Positions 25,529 through 35,385 of a stretch of DNA of 64,000 nt are shown in pieces. Positions within the stretch are counted from its first letter, which is position 1, and each line of letters starts with the position of its first letter. The stretch is taken from NCBI RefSeq assembly GCF_003569745.1, contig NZ_AP018498.1, positions 186,001 to 250,000 on the forward strand. Reading direction: 5' to 3'. The position numbers were made by a program, and so were the translations under genes. The notes under the pieces are model-generated. The model saw only the letters and a program-made list of their open reading frames with translations. It had not been told where the DNA came from and did no database searches. The DNA is from Altererythrobacter sp. B11. Its GTDB lineage: Bacteria > Pseudomonadota > Alphaproteobacteria > Sphingomonadales > Sphingomonadaceae.

Positions 25529-28500
25529 ATGCCTCGCGCGACACCGCTCAGCCTCTATCACGCGCTCAGGGAGGGCTATCTTCGCTATTTCGACACGGCA
25601 TTCTGGCTGCGCGAACCGTTGCTGATGGCGGAACGCAGCGCGCTTCTCCGCGAGGAAGGGCTCATCTTTCAGGAGCCGCTTCTCGAGACATTGCTGCCCT
25701 ACCCGGACGGGCCGACCATTGCCGAGGCATGCGCAGCCGCAGGCGTGGACGAGCGCTCGGCCGAGCGGCTTTCCCATATGCTGTTTCCCGACGCGCCGAA
25801 CCGGCGCCTGCGCCCCCATCAGGCACAGTCGCTGCGCGTATCGCTATCTCGCAACCCCGAGGCCAAGCGCAATGTCGTGGTCACCACCGGCACTGGATCG
25901 GGCAAGACGGAGTGCTTCCTCCTGCCGATCCTTGCCCGGCTCCTGGTTGAATCGCGGGAATGGGGCACGCCCGCCCCGATCAATCCCTGGTGGGAGGATG
26001 CTGGCGCGCAAGGGCCTTGGCGGCACCTGCGCGAGGCCGGGCAGCGGCCCAGCGCGCTGCGTGCGATTGTCCTCTATCCGACCAACGCGCTGGTCGAGGA
26101 TCAGGTGACGCGCCTCCGCCGCGCGCTCCAGGCCTCGGTGGAGACGCCCGGCGCCCCCGCTTTCTACTTCGGCCGCTATACCGGCGTCACGCTTGGCAAC
26201 CAGACGCTGCCGGCGCTGGCTGACAATCCGTCCACGCAGGAGGTCGCCCAGCAGATTCGTGCGATCGAGGCTGAGCTGCGCGGTATCCGAGGGCGCGAGG
26301 CCGACCTCATCTCGCAATTCTCCGACCCGCGATCGGGCGAGATGCTCACTCGGTGGGACATGGTGAGCGCCGCGCCGGATGTGATGGTCACCAACTTCTC
26401 GATGCTCAACATCATGCTGATGCGCGATGCCGAGGAGCCGATGCTCGCCTCCACGAGGCGCTGGCTCGAGGAGGACCGCTCGCGCTGCCTGACGCTAGTT
26501 GTCGATGAGCTTCACAGCTACCGGGGCACCCAGGGCACCGAGGTTGCGCTTGTGGTGCGCAACCTCCTCCGTCGCCTGGGGCTGGCGCCCACCTCGCCTC
26601 AGCTGCGGTGCATCGCCACCAGCGCCAGCCTCGATGGCCAGGCAGGCCAGGACTATGTCGAGCAGTTCTTCGGCGTTCCGCAGGAGACATTCGAGATCAT
26701 CGAGGGGAATCCGGTGCCGCCGCCGGCGCATCGGCGACTCGCGGCAGCAGATCTTGCTGGGCTCAGCGGCCTGGGCAGCGAGGCGCTGGCTCAGGCGGCG
26801 CAGGAGCGCGGGCTGATCGATGCGCTTGCAGGTGCGGCGCTCAGCGACGGGGATGACCGTCCCAAGCCGATCAGCGCGGTCCGCGATGCGCTGCTCCAGG
26901 ACCCGGACGACGATCAGGCCATCGCGGCGATGGAGGGGCTGCTCGCGAGCATAGGCGAGGTCGATCCGGGCTTCACCTCGCCTCGGTTCCGGGCGCATGC
27001 GCTGGTGCGAATGATCCGCGGCTTCTGGGCCTGCAGCAACCCGGGATGCGACCAGGTGGAGGAAATCTTCCGCAGCGATGGGCGCCAGATCGGCAAGCTT
27101 TACCCAGCGCCGCGCGCCCGGTGCGGCTGCGGCGCGCGCGTGCTCGAGCTTCTCTACTGCTTCCAATGCGGCGAGCCTTTTCTCGGAGGCTTTGTAAGCA
27201 GCGACGGCAGCGCCCCCGCGCCCGCAGACGAATGGTACCTGAACGCGGGCCCGCGATCGGTTCCAGCACGCGAGGTCGAGCTCGTGTTCCGTCGTCGCTA
27301 CGGGCAATATATGTGGTACTGGCCGCGCCCCGCGCCGTCGGGCTCGGGCTGGTCCCGGACGCCGCCAAGCGCACAGGGCCCGGTCCGCTTCTCTTTCGAC
27401 AATGCGGTGCTGGACCACGGGCTTGGGCTGCTGCGTAAGGCGAGACGCTCGGAGCAGCCTACCGGCTGCTTCATGCGGGTAGCGCGACAGCCCGAGCACG
27501 ACGCCGCAATTGTGCCTGCGCTGCCCGATCGCTGCCCGCATTGCAGCGAGAAGGGCTACAATCCTGACAGCCCGATCTTCTTCAGCGGCATCGTGCGCAC
27601 CCCCATCCGTGCGCACACCACCGGCACCGGTCAGATCACCCAGATTCTCACGGACCGGCTCGTCGGCACGCTCGGCGAGCGAGGCACGCCCGCACGGACC
27701 ATCGTTTTCACCGACAGCCGCGACGACGCCGCCAAGGTCGGCGCGGGGCTTGAGCATAATCATTACCGGGACCTGATGCGCCAGCTGCTCAGGCGCGCGA
27801 TCGCGCCGCGGCAGCAGCGCTCGATCGCGATGCTGATGCGCGAGGGCGCTGCCGGCCTTCCGCTGGACCAGGCTGAGGCGGAGCGGCTAGCGCGCGCTCG
27901 AACGCAGCATCCCGAGGCATGGGCGGCATACCGGCTGCAGGCGCGAGGGGTGTCGGAGCCCGATGATGAGGCAGTGATCGCCCAGCTGGAGAGCGCCGTT
28001 GCCGCGGCGCCTGACCCCTCCTGGGGCGAGGTGCTTCATGAGATCGAGCGCGAGATGGTCGCACTCGGCGTCAACCCGCCGGGGCCCAAGGTATCGCTGC
28101 GCTCGATCCAGGGCATCGACTGGTGGCGCTTCTACGATCCTCCCGCCGGTGAATGGGATCGCCTTCCCCCAGGACCTCTCGATGCGCGCGCGCATCGCCA
28201 CCAGCTGGTGCTGGCGCATGAGCTTGCCGATGTCATCTATGACCGCGCCGGCCGTGATCTGGAGTCGATCGGCGCAGCGTTCCTCGCGCCTTCCCAGGCG
28301 CTGGAAGGGCGGATCCCCCTTCCGGGCAGCGTAGCGAGCGAGGTCCTCGCCTCCGCGATCCGGATCATCGGGCTGCAGAAAGGCTATAATGAGGATCCGA
28401 CAGCCTCGGCGGGCGGGTTCGTGCGCACGGACATGCCGCCAAGGCTGCGTGATTACCTCGAGGCGGTCGCGCTCCTGCATCAAGCTGACGCCGCGCAGCT

Positions 28501-30952
28501 GAAGCAGGAGGTTGAGCAGGCCCTTCAGGACGCGGGCATTGTGAGCAGCGAGTGGAAGATCCGCACCGAGCGTACCGGCGACCTGCCGCTTGTGTTCCGC
28601 TTGCCGGCCCGCGAGGTCGCCTATCGCTGCATGCGATGCGCGCGAGTCCATTGCCATCGTAGCGCCGGTATCTGCACCAATCACGCTTGCCTTCGGTCGG
28701 AACTGGCCGAGATCCCGCGCGAGGCTGACATCGACGACTATTATGGCTGGCTGTCGCGCCAAGAGGCGCACCGGCTGCGCGTCGAGGAGCTCACCGGCCA
28801 GACCAAACCGCTCGAGGAGCAGCGACGGCGCCAGCGCCAGTTCAAGGGCGCGCTGCTGGGTCCGCCGCGCGAGCATCCGCTGATCAGCAGCATCGACGTG
28901 CTGAGCGTGACGACGACAATGGAGGTCGGCGTCGACATCGGATCGCTGCAAAGCGTGGTGATGGCGAACGTCCCGCCGCAGCGATTCAACTATCAGCAGC
29001 GCGTCGGCCGGGCCGGCCGTGCCGGCCAGCCATTCTCGTTCGCGGTGACGCTCTGCCGCGACCGGACGCATGACGACTATTATTTCAGCAATGCGCGGAG
29101 AATGACCGGCGACCCGCCGCCGCAGCCTTATCTTGACCTACGCCAGGACGATATCGTGCGGCGCGTGATCGCGGCAGAGCTGCTTCGGCGTGCTTTTCTC
29201 TCGCTGCCCGCCGACCAGCGACCGGGGAGGACAAAGGACAGCAACCATGGCAGCTTCGGGCGGCGTGGCGATTGGCAGCAGCGCTATCGCGCCCCGGTTG
29301 CAGCCTGGCTTGTTGGCGCACCCGAGATCCCGGAGGTTGTCGAGGGCCTGCTCGCATGCAGCCCCGGGGACGTAGCTGCCCGCGCTGCCAGGATCATCAC
29401 TTGGGCGCGCAGCGAGCTGGTGGATAGGATAGATCAGGCTGTGCGTGATGATCGCCTAATCCAGGAGGAGTTGAGCGAGCGGCTCGCGACTGCTGGCCTG
29501 CTGCCGATGTTTGGCTTTCCGACAAGGGTCCGCCCGCTCTACGAGCGTCCCCCGCGGAGCCGGCGCGATGACGAGGCAGCCAAGGTGTCGGACCGGCCGA
29601 TGGACATGGCCATCTCAAGCTTCTCGCCGGGCGCGGAGACGCTCAAGGACAAGATGATCCACGTTGCCTGCGGGTTCGCGGCCTATAATTTCCGGGGGCC
29701 GCACGTGATCCCGATCGATCCGCTTGGCCAGGCGGTCACGCTGTCGCGCTGCCGCAGCTGCGACGCAACTGAGCTTGGCGCCAGTGAGCCCGGCCCGTGC
29801 ACGGTCTGCGGCACAGCAACCGAGATCGTCTCGATGCACGAGCCGCGGGGATTCCGGACACTCAACGATCCGATCGACTATGATGAGCAGGCTGAGCGAG
29901 GGCCTATGCTGCCGCCGCCGCAGCTTGGGCTGATGCCGCCCGATGAGCCCGGCCTCACGCTGGGCGGCTTGACGCTGCAGCCCATGCCCAGCGTCCCTGT
30001 CGTGTTGCTCAACGACAATAATGGCCGCCTGTTCACAGCGACCCGGGATCGCGACAGCGTCAATGTGTGGGACCCGTCGCTCTACTCGCCGAAGGTCGAT
30101 CTTGGCGGTCGCGCGATGCGGGATGACCTGCGCTTCGCGATCGGCAGCCTCAAGACCACTGACATCCTGCTGATGGCCTTGCGGTCAGCGGAGGTTCCCG
30201 GGCCCGATAGCGTCATCGACGTCGCCGCGTTGCCAGCCGGCTTGGCCCTGATCTGGTCCTTCACCGAGCTTCTTCGGCGTGCCGCGGGGACCGTGCTCGA
30301 CATCGACCCCTCCGAGCTTCAGGCGGGTCTTCAGCCGATGCGCGTCGGTGCCAGCCAGACGCGCCGGATATTCCTCGCGGACAGCCTCGAGAACGGCGCC
30401 GGCTATGCCCGGCAGCTGGCGCTGCCGGCGCGGATGGAGGAGGTGCTGGAGGCCATGCGGACAGGATCTGCAGCGCGCTTTATGAGTGCGAGGCATCGCC
30501 GCGACTGCGACAGTTCCTGCCCAGACTGCCTGCGCAGCTACGACAATCGTTTCCTTCATTCCCTGCTCGACTGGCGGCTCGCGCTCGACGCAGCGGATCT
30601 CGCCGCCGGGCTTCCGCTCGAAACGTCACGCTGGCTTGGCGATCAGGACGCAGAGGCGGCGGCATTCGCCAGAACGATTGGGAGCGACCGGCTGCCGATT
30701 ATCGCGCGGCGAGCCGGGACGCTAATGACGCTCGAGGCTCCCTCTACCGGCTCAGTCCTCATTCTCGCGCACCCCCTATGGCGGGGCATCAACGAGCTTG
30801 CCCACTGGACCATCGCGCAGCGCGAGGCGGTCGATGCGATCCTCGCTGAAGGGAACGATGTGACCATCGACTTCATGGATATGTGGCAGCTTCGGCGCTC
30901 ACCGGAGAAAGCATTCCTGAAGCTCGCCCAGCCAGCAGGCTTCTCTGCATGA
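25529..30952 (+). CDS. Giant DEAD/DEAH-box helicase with DUF1998 (DruE/MrfA-like)
   Basis: An 1807-aa SF2 helicase. Walker A is VVTTGTGSGKTE (about 117), DExH motif VVDELHSYRGTQ (about 324), motif III TSAS. The second RecA lobe has TIVFTDSRDDAAKV, TTTMEVGVDIGSLQ, and motif VI FNYQQRVGRAGRAG (about 1152-1165). Cys-rich segments (CSNPGCDQ, RCGCGAR, CFQCGEP) near residues 500-550 and a DUF1998-type end (CDSSCPDCLRSYDN, about 1660, then LLDWRLALD) complete the type. DruE of Druantia is in this size range; DISARM splits these parts between DrmA and DrmB, and MrfA is much shorter. ATG 25529 follows CAAGGATTCC. The stop overlaps the next ATG. Confidence 0.93.
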   Translation: MPRATPLSLYHALREGYLRYFDTAFWLREPLLMAERSALLREEGLIFQEPLLETLLPYPDGPTIAEACAAAGVDERSAERLSHMLFPDAPNRRLRPHQAQSLRVSLSRNPEAKRNVVVTTGTGSGKTECFLLPILARLLVESREWGTPAPINPWWEDAGAQGPWRHLREAGQRPSALRAIVLYPTNALVEDQVTRLRRALQASVETPGAPAFYFGRYTGVTLGNQTLPALADNPSTQEVAQQIRAIEAELRGIRGREADLISQFSDPRSGEMLTRWDMVSAAPDVMVTNFSMLNIMLMRDAEEPMLASTRRWLEEDRSRCLTLVVDELHSYRGTQGTEVALVVRNLLRRLGLAPTSPQLRCIATSASLDGQAGQDYVEQFFGVPQETFEIIEGNPVPPPAHRRLAAADLAGLSGLGSEALAQAAQERGLIDALAGAALSDGDDRPKPISAVRDALLQDPDDDQAIAAMEGLLASIGEVDPGFTSPRFRAHALVRMIRGFWACSNPGCDQVEEIFRSDGRQIGKLYPAPRARCGCGARVLELLYCFQCGEPFLGGFVSSDGSAPAPADEWYLNAGPRSVPAREVELVFRRRYGQYMWYWPRPAPSGSGWSRTPPSAQGPVRFSFDNAVLDHGLGLLRKARRSEQPTGCFMRVARQPEHDAAIVPALPDRCPHCSEKGYNPDSPIFFSGIVRTPIRAHTTGTGQITQILTDRLVGTLGERGTPARTIVFTDSRDDAAKVGAGLEHNHYRDLMRQLLRRAIAPRQQRSIAMLMREGAAGLPLDQAEAERLARARTQHPEAWAAYRLQARGVSEPDDEAVIAQLESAVAAAPDPSWGEVLHEIEREMVALGVNPPGPKVSLRSIQGIDWWRFYDPPAGEWDRLPPGPLDARAHRHQLVLAHELADVIYDRAGRDLESIGAAFLAPSQALEGRIPLPGSVASEVLASAIRIIGLQKGYNEDPTASAGGFVRTDMPPRLRDYLEAVALLHQADAAQLKQEVEQALQDAGIVSSEWKIRTERTGDLPLVFRLPAREVAYRCMRCARVHCHRSAGICTNHACLRSELAEIPREADIDDYYGWLSRQEAHRLRVEELTGQTKPLEEQRRRQRQFKGALLGPPREHPLISSIDVLSVTTTMEVGVDIGSLQSVVMANVPPQRFNYQQRVGRAGRAGQPFSFAVTLCRDRTHDDYYFSNARRMTGDPPPQPYLDLRQDDIVRRVIAAELLRRAFLSLPADQRPGRTKDSNHGSFGRRGDWQQRYRAPVAAWLVGAPEIPEVVEGLLACSPGDVAARAARIITWARSELVDRIDQAVRDDRLIQEELSERLATAGLLPMFGFPTRVRPLYERPPRSRRDDEAAKVSDRPMDMAISSFSPGAETLKDKMIHVACGFAAYNFRGPHVIPIDPLGQAVTLSRCRSCDATELGASEPGPCTVCGTATEIVSMHEPRGFRTLNDPIDYDEQAERGPMLPPPQLGLMPPDEPGLTLGGLTLQPMPSVPVVLLNDNNGRLFTATRDRDSVNVWDPSLYSPKVDLGGRAMRDDLRFAIGSLKTTDILLMALRSAEVPGPDSVIDVAALPAGLALIWSFTELLRRAAGTVLDIDPSELQAGLQPMRVGASQTRRIFLADSLENGAGYARQLALPARMEEVLEAMRTGSAARFMSARHRRDCDSSCPDCLRSYDNRFLHSLLDWRLALDAADLAAGLPLETSRWLGDQDAEAAAFARTIGSDRLPIIARRAGTLMTLEAPSTGSVLILAHPLWRGINELAHWTIAQREAVDAILAEGNDVTIDFMDMWQLRRSPEKAFLKLAQPAGFSA

Positions 30953-32901
30953 TCGAGATCATCGGCCCAGAGGATCGTGAGGAGCGTCGCTACGCCGAGC
31001 GGTTGGCAGCAAGGTTCCGTGAGGCTTGGCCGGACATTGAGGAGAGCGATGACCTGATCAAGATCGCCGCTTGCGCCAAGGTCTTCGGTGGCCGCGTGCA
31101 GGACATTGACCTTGTCGTGCTGGCGCGCCTCAACGGGCGTCGCTTCCGGCCTCGGCGGATTGTCACCATCCAGGAGCGCGAGGGCAACCAGGAGCATCTT
31201 GGCGAGATCGGCCTTCGCAACATTGTCCTGACCATCGAGCTCAAGAGCCAGGATCCGCGCAATGTCCGGTTCGATGGCCTCGGCGTGTCGGTATTCTACC
31301 AGCGCGACGGCTGGAAGAGCGCGACCGAGCAGTCGGTTGAGCAGATGCACGCATTCCTCAGCGACTGCGAGCAGCGCGTCCAGGCTACGCCATGGGCGAT
31401 CAACCTGGTCGCGCTCCAGAATGTGGAGGAGGCGGCATTGCCGCGCCGCCCGCATAATATCCTGGCAGGAAATCAAGGGCTGGGGTCGATCCTGACCGCG
31501 CTGGCCGAGCTGAAGATGCCCTATCGCGGCGCCGGCTCGATCCCGCAGCTGTCCTGCTGCAGCGATGATATCGCCGACAAGCTCGAGCGCCTGCCCATCT
31601 TCACGCCGCTTAAGCCGACCCAACTCGACCGACGTCGCATGGAGCGTCTGGCGCAGCGCGCGCCGCAGCTTGATGCCCTGGAAGGCGATCTGGGGCAGAA
31701 CGCGTTCATCCTCCGCGGGCATGGAGGCACCGGCAAGACCAGCCTGCTTCTCAACCTCGCAAGCCGCTCCTACCAGGAGCGTGGCGCTCGCTCTCTGCTG
31801 CTGACCTACAACCAGGCGCTTGCCGCGGACCTGCGACGGCTGATGGCCCTCACCGCGACCCCCGGCTCCGACGATGCTGGTGGCATTCGCGTCGAGACGG
31901 TGATGACGCTCGTCGGCCGGGTCCTGCAGCGCTTCGACTTGCTGCGCGAGGACGAGGATCTGCTGGCAGAATATGCTGCGCGCGCAAGGACGCTTGCTGA
32001 GTTGCTGGCGAGTGGCGACATCTCCGAGGAGGACCTGGCTGAGCTTCGTCGGCGCGAGCCGGACCTGTTCCGCTTTGATCATGTGCTGATCGACGAGGGC
32101 CAGGACTGGCCGCCGAGCGAGATCGAGATCATTCGCTCGGTCTTCGGGCCGGAGCGTATTGTGGTAGCCGATGGGATCGACCAGCTTGTGCGCGGCGATC
32201 CAGCGAGTTGGCGCTATGGTCCGGACGGAGGCCTCATCAAGGTTGAGCGGCTGAGGCAGAGCCTGCGCATGAAGAGCAACCTTGCGACCTTCGCGAGGTT
32301 TGTCGCGGCTGAACTGGGGCTCCCGGGCTGGGATCTGCGTCACAATGACGAGGCGCCGGGCGGCAAGGTGCTGCTGCTGGAGGGCGATCTTCTTCGCGTG
32401 CCCGAATTCCACCACGCGTTGCTCGCGGAAGCTGCCGCGGCCGGCAACAGCCCGATTGATTGCCTCTATGTCGTTCCGCCCGAGCTCGCGCGGATCGGGG
32501 GGGACGGCATGAGCGGGATGGCAAGCTTCCTCGCAGGCCAAGGCATCAGCTGCTGGGATGGGACAGCTTATGATATCCGGCGGGATATGCCGCGCGACGT
32601 GATGGCGCCCCGGATCGTCCAGTATGAAAGCTGCCGCGGACTGGAAGGCTGGACTGTGCTCGCGGCTGGGCTCGATCGCTTCTGGGAATACCGCATTGCA
32701 GCCGCCATGGCTGCACGCGCCGAGGCGCTTGCGCCTGCCGAGGAAGCGGCACGCCAGCGGGCGGCGCAGTGGATGATGATCCCTTTGTCGCGGGCAATGG
32801 ATACCCTGGTGCTCAATGTCACACGCCCTGACAGCGAGATCGGCAGGATCCTGGAGCGGGCCGCGCGTGCCCTGCCCGACATCGTTAGCTGGGTAAAATA
32901 G
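30949..32901 (+). CDS. Nuclease (NERD-like)-SF1 helicase fusion
   Basis: A 650-aa protein. The N-terminus looks like a PD-(D/E)XK/NERD nuclease: D in VQDIDLVVLA (about 52) and ExK in LTIELKSQD (about 96). The helicase half has Walker A RGHGGTGKTSLLLNLA (about 257), Walker B HVLIDEGQDWPPSE (about 380), motif IV RLRQSLRMKSNLA and C-terminal YESCRGLEGWTV. The ATG at 30949 overlaps the previous stop as ATGA, so it is translationally coupled with the DUF1998 helicase. It likely degrades or unwinds foreign DNA; the partner role is inferred from position. The 3' end overlaps the integrase gene by 17 nt. Confidence 0.9.
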   Translation: MIEIIGPEDREERRYAERLAARFREAWPDIEESDDLIKIAACAKVFGGRVQDIDLVVLARLNGRRFRPRRIVTIQEREGNQEHLGEIGLRNIVLTIELKSQDPRNVRFDGLGVSVFYQRDGWKSATEQSVEQMHAFLSDCEQRVQATPWAINLVALQNVEEAALPRRPHNILAGNQGLGSILTALAELKMPYRGAGSIPQLSCCSDDIADKLERLPIFTPLKPTQLDRRRMERLAQRAPQLDALEGDLGQNAFILRGHGGTGKTSLLLNLASRSYQERGARSLLLTYNQALAADLRRLMALTATPGSDDAGGIRVETVMTLVGRVLQRFDLLREDEDLLAEYAARARTLAELLASGDISEEDLAELRRREPDLFRFDHVLIDEGQDWPPSEIEIIRSVFGPERIVVADGIDQLVRGDPASWRYGPDGGLIKVERLRQSLRMKSNLATFARFVAAELGLPGWDLRHNDEAPGGKVLLLEGDLLRVPEFHHALLAEAAAAGNSPIDCLYVVPPELARIGGDGMSGMASFLAGQGISCWDGTAYDIRRDMPRDVMAPRIVQYESCRGLEGWTVLAAGLDRFWEYRIAAAMAARAEALAPAEEAARQRAAQWMMIPLSRAMDTLVLNVTRPDSEIGRILERAARALPDIVSWVK

Positions 32902-33904
32902 GCTTCCCGAGTTCAGCGATATTCTCGCGCGGGCTCGCCGCAATCGTACGCGCTACAGTTCGAATGGCGCGCCGACCGTAAGCGCGCCGGGGCTTGCCGA
33001 GGCAAGGGAACAGGTATTTCCACCAGTGCGTGTGCTCGTGCAGCTCTTTGAGCATCCCAATCACCTGCCGCGAGAGCGGCACGCGGTGCGGGCGCCGCAT
33101 CTTCATCCGCTCTGCCGGGATGAACCAGATGGCCTCGTCGAAGTCGATGTCCGTCCATTCCGCCTGTCGGAGTTCGCCGGGGCGTAGCAGCACATGCGGC
33201 GAGAGGCGCATGGCCATGACTGTTACCTTGTGCCCGCTGTAGCCGTCGATCGCACGGAGCAGCATACCGACCTCGGATGGCCGGGTGATCGCCGCGAAGT
33301 GCTTCACCTTGGGAACTGCGATCGCACCGCGAAGGTCGGCCGCCACATCCTTGTCGCACCGGACCGTCGCAACGCCATAGCGGAACACGCGGCTGAGCAC
33401 GCTGCGCATGCGCCGTGCGCTTTCGTAGGCGCCGGTCGCCTCGACCTTGCGAAGGACGGCGAGCGCCTCGTGCGGGGTGATCTGCGCGATCGGGATCGTG
33501 CCGATCAATGGATAGGCCTTGGCGAGCAACCACCGAATCTTGTCGACCGTTACCGGCGCGAGACCATCCCGCTCGCATTTGACGAGCCACTCCTCGGCCA
33601 CCGCCTGGAAGGTGTTGGCGGCAGCGTATTTGGCAGCGATCCGCGCGCGCTTTTTCTCCTGCGCCGGATCGATCCCATCGGCAATCTTCCTCTTGGCCTC
33701 GTCTCGCCGGGCGCGCGCTTCCGCGAGGCTTATGGTTGGCCATCCGCCGAGATGAAGTTTCTTCTGCTTGCCGAGGAAGCGGTAGTTGAAGCGCCATAGC
33801 TTCGAGCCGTTGGGCTGGATGACCAGATACAGGCTTTGAGAATCGCTCAGGGTCCAAGCCTTCTCTCTCGCCTTGGCGGCATTGATTTGGATGTAGGTCA
33901 GCAT
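32885..33904 (-). CDS. Tyrosine integrase of the P4 type, C-terminally truncated
   Basis: Residues 1-90 form the arm-binding DUF4102-like domain (MLTYIQINAAKAREKAWTL, GGWPTISLAEARARRDEAK), followed by a core-binding region and the start of the catalytic domain. The first Arg is present in VLLRPGELRQAEW (about 238). The protein then ends at residue 339 after LFPCLGKPRR, without the HxxR box or the nucleophilic Tyr, where full-length homologues are about 400 aa. The end overlaps the helicase gene, so a rearrangement may have replaced the tail. ATG 33904 matches the family N-terminus. Without help in trans, recombination is not expected. Confidence 0.85.
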   Translation of the reverse strand: MLTYIQINAAKAREKAWTLSDSQSLYLVIQPNGSKLWRFNYRFLGKQKKLHLGGWPTISLAEARARRDEAKRKIADGIDPAQEKKRARIAAKYAAANTFQAVAEEWLVKCERDGLAPVTVDKIRWLLAKAYPLIGTIPIAQITPHEALAVLRKVEATGAYESARRMRSVLSRVFRYGVATVRCDKDVAADLRGAIAVPKVKHFAAITRPSEVGMLLRAIDGYSGHKVTVMAMRLSPHVLLRPGELRQAEWTDIDFDEAIWFIPAERMKMRRPHRVPLSRQVIGMLKELHEHTHWWKYLFPCLGKPRRAYGRRAIRTVARTIAASPRENIAELGKPILPS

Positions 33905-34080
33905 GGTCGTTTTCCCAGCAAGGCCGGGTCGATCCGAGGGCAACAAAAAGGGCAGCATTTGTGGTCGCTGCACATGCCCTTAGCCGGATTTCGCCGGACG
34001 GTGTCTGGCGATTCTCGGTCTAAAAATGCTGTGAAACCAGCCGCTTACTGGACGCTACTGGACGTATCCAGAGCCAGTAT

Positions 34081-34167
<87 letters not shown>

Positions 34168-34213
34168 ACCGGAAGCTGCGCGATCGCTGATCGTGCTGCA
34201 GGTAGGGGCGGGC

Positions 34214-34242
34214 CGATAGCGAAGGGGGGTGGGGGTTGTCAA
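34214..34242 (-). promoter_or_regulatory. Candidate promoter of tRNA-Leu
   Basis: On the minus strand TTGACA (34242-34237) is followed after 17 bases by CTATCG (34219-34214), about 47 bases before the mature tRNA 5' end. It is a reasonable housekeeping promoter; -10 is imperfect. Confidence 0.5.
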
Positions 34243-34356
34243 CGACTGTTCGTGCAGGAAATCGCGATACGGCTCGTGCTTGCAGCGGCGCCACGCTTGC
34301 GGCATGGCCTGCGCGACAGGCAGGGCTCGCTGCAGACAGGCTGGTTGAACGAAGAC

Positions 34357-35304
34357 ATGGCGCATTTGGAACCTCTCGAAGACAGGCTCGTGGTCCTCAT
34401 CGGCGGGGCGGGCTTTCTCGGCACGCTGGTGGCGCAGGAGCTGCTGAAGCGCGGCGCGCGCGTGCGCATCGCCGATCGGCACCCTGAAAAAGCCTTCCGC
34501 CTGAAGCCGCTCGCCAATCTCGGGCAGATCCAGTTCACCCGCTGCAGCGTCACCCATGCAGCCAGCATGGAAGCCGCGATCAGTGGCGCTTATGCGGTCG
34601 TCTATCTGGTGGGCACCTTCGGGGCCGGGCAGGCCGCGCTGCAGGCTGACGGCGCCGGGCTGGCTGCGCGCGTCGCCGCAGAGCAAGGCGTGGAGAACTT
34701 CGCCTATGTCTCGGCCATCGGCGCCGATCCGACCTCTCAGAGCGGCTATGCCAGCACCAAGGGTCAAGGTGAAGAGCAGGTGCGCGCCGCCTTCCCCCGC
34801 GCCAGCATCCTGCGGCCGAGCGTACTGTTCGGCGAGGACGACAATTTCATCAATTTGTTCGCCGGGGTGATCCGCACCTTCCCGATTGTGCCGGTGTTCG
34901 CACCCGAAGCGAAGCTGCAGCCGCTGTGGGTGGAGGACGCCGCCAATGCGGTGGTCAACGCCGTGGCCGAGCCGGAGCGGCACGGCGGCAAGGTTTTCGA
35001 GATCGCCGGCCCGGAAGTGCTGACCATGATGGAACTGCATCGGCAGATCGCCCGGGCGCAGGCGCGCGAACGGCTGCTGGTGCCGGTGCCCGATGGCCTG
35101 GCAGGCATCTTTGCCGCCCTGCCCGGCACCCCGCTGGGTTCGGACCAGCTCAGCCTGCTGCGCAAGGGCAGCGTCGCGTCGGGAGAGCTTCCCGGATGCA
35201 AGCAGCTCGGCATCGTGCCGCGCCCGCTGGAGCTGTTCCTCGACCGGTGGATGACGCGCTATCGCAAATATGGCCGCTTCACCGAGACGGCGGAAACGGC
35301 CTGA
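34357..35304 (+). CDS. NDUFA9-like NAD(P)-binding SDR protein
   Basis: A 315-aa atypical short-chain dehydrogenase. The Rossmann start is VVLIGGAGFLGTLVAQELLKRG, with FAYVSAIGA and YASTKGQGEEQV for the YxxxK-like region (YAST-K). The C-terminus includes AILR-type SILRPSVLFGEDDNFIN and PLWVEDAANAVVNA. It resembles complex I NDUFA9/CoQ-associated family members, which bind NADPH and help complex I or ubiquinone metabolism. ATG 34357 after GAAGAC is chosen; the frame extends to 34252. Confidence 0.85.
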   Translation: MAHLEPLEDRLVVLIGGAGFLGTLVAQELLKRGARVRIADRHPEKAFRLKPLANLGQIQFTRCSVTHAASMEAAISGAYAVVYLVGTFGAGQAALQADGAGLAARVAAEQGVENFAYVSAIGADPTSQSGYASTKGQGEEQVRAAFPRASILRPSVLFGEDDNFINLFAGVIRTFPIVPVFAPEAKLQPLWVEDAANAVVNAVAEPERHGGKVFEIAGPEVLTMMELHRQIARAQARERLLVPVPDGLAGIFAALPGTPLGSDQLSLLRKGSVASGELPGCKQLGIVPRPLELFLDRWMTRYRKYGRFTETAETA

Positions 35305-35310
35305 TCGCAC

Positions 35311-35328
35311 CGCCCGCTGCGGCGGGCG
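35311..35328 (+). terminator. Hairpin after the SDR gene
   Basis: Arms cgcccgc and gcgggcg form a perfect 7-bp GC stem around tgcg just after the SDR stop. No long T-tract, so termination is weakly supported. Confidence 0.45.
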
Positions 35329-35385
35329 ATTGTGCAGCCCGGCGCGGCGCTCTAGGACGTCCTGAAACCCACAAGGGAGGACGGG

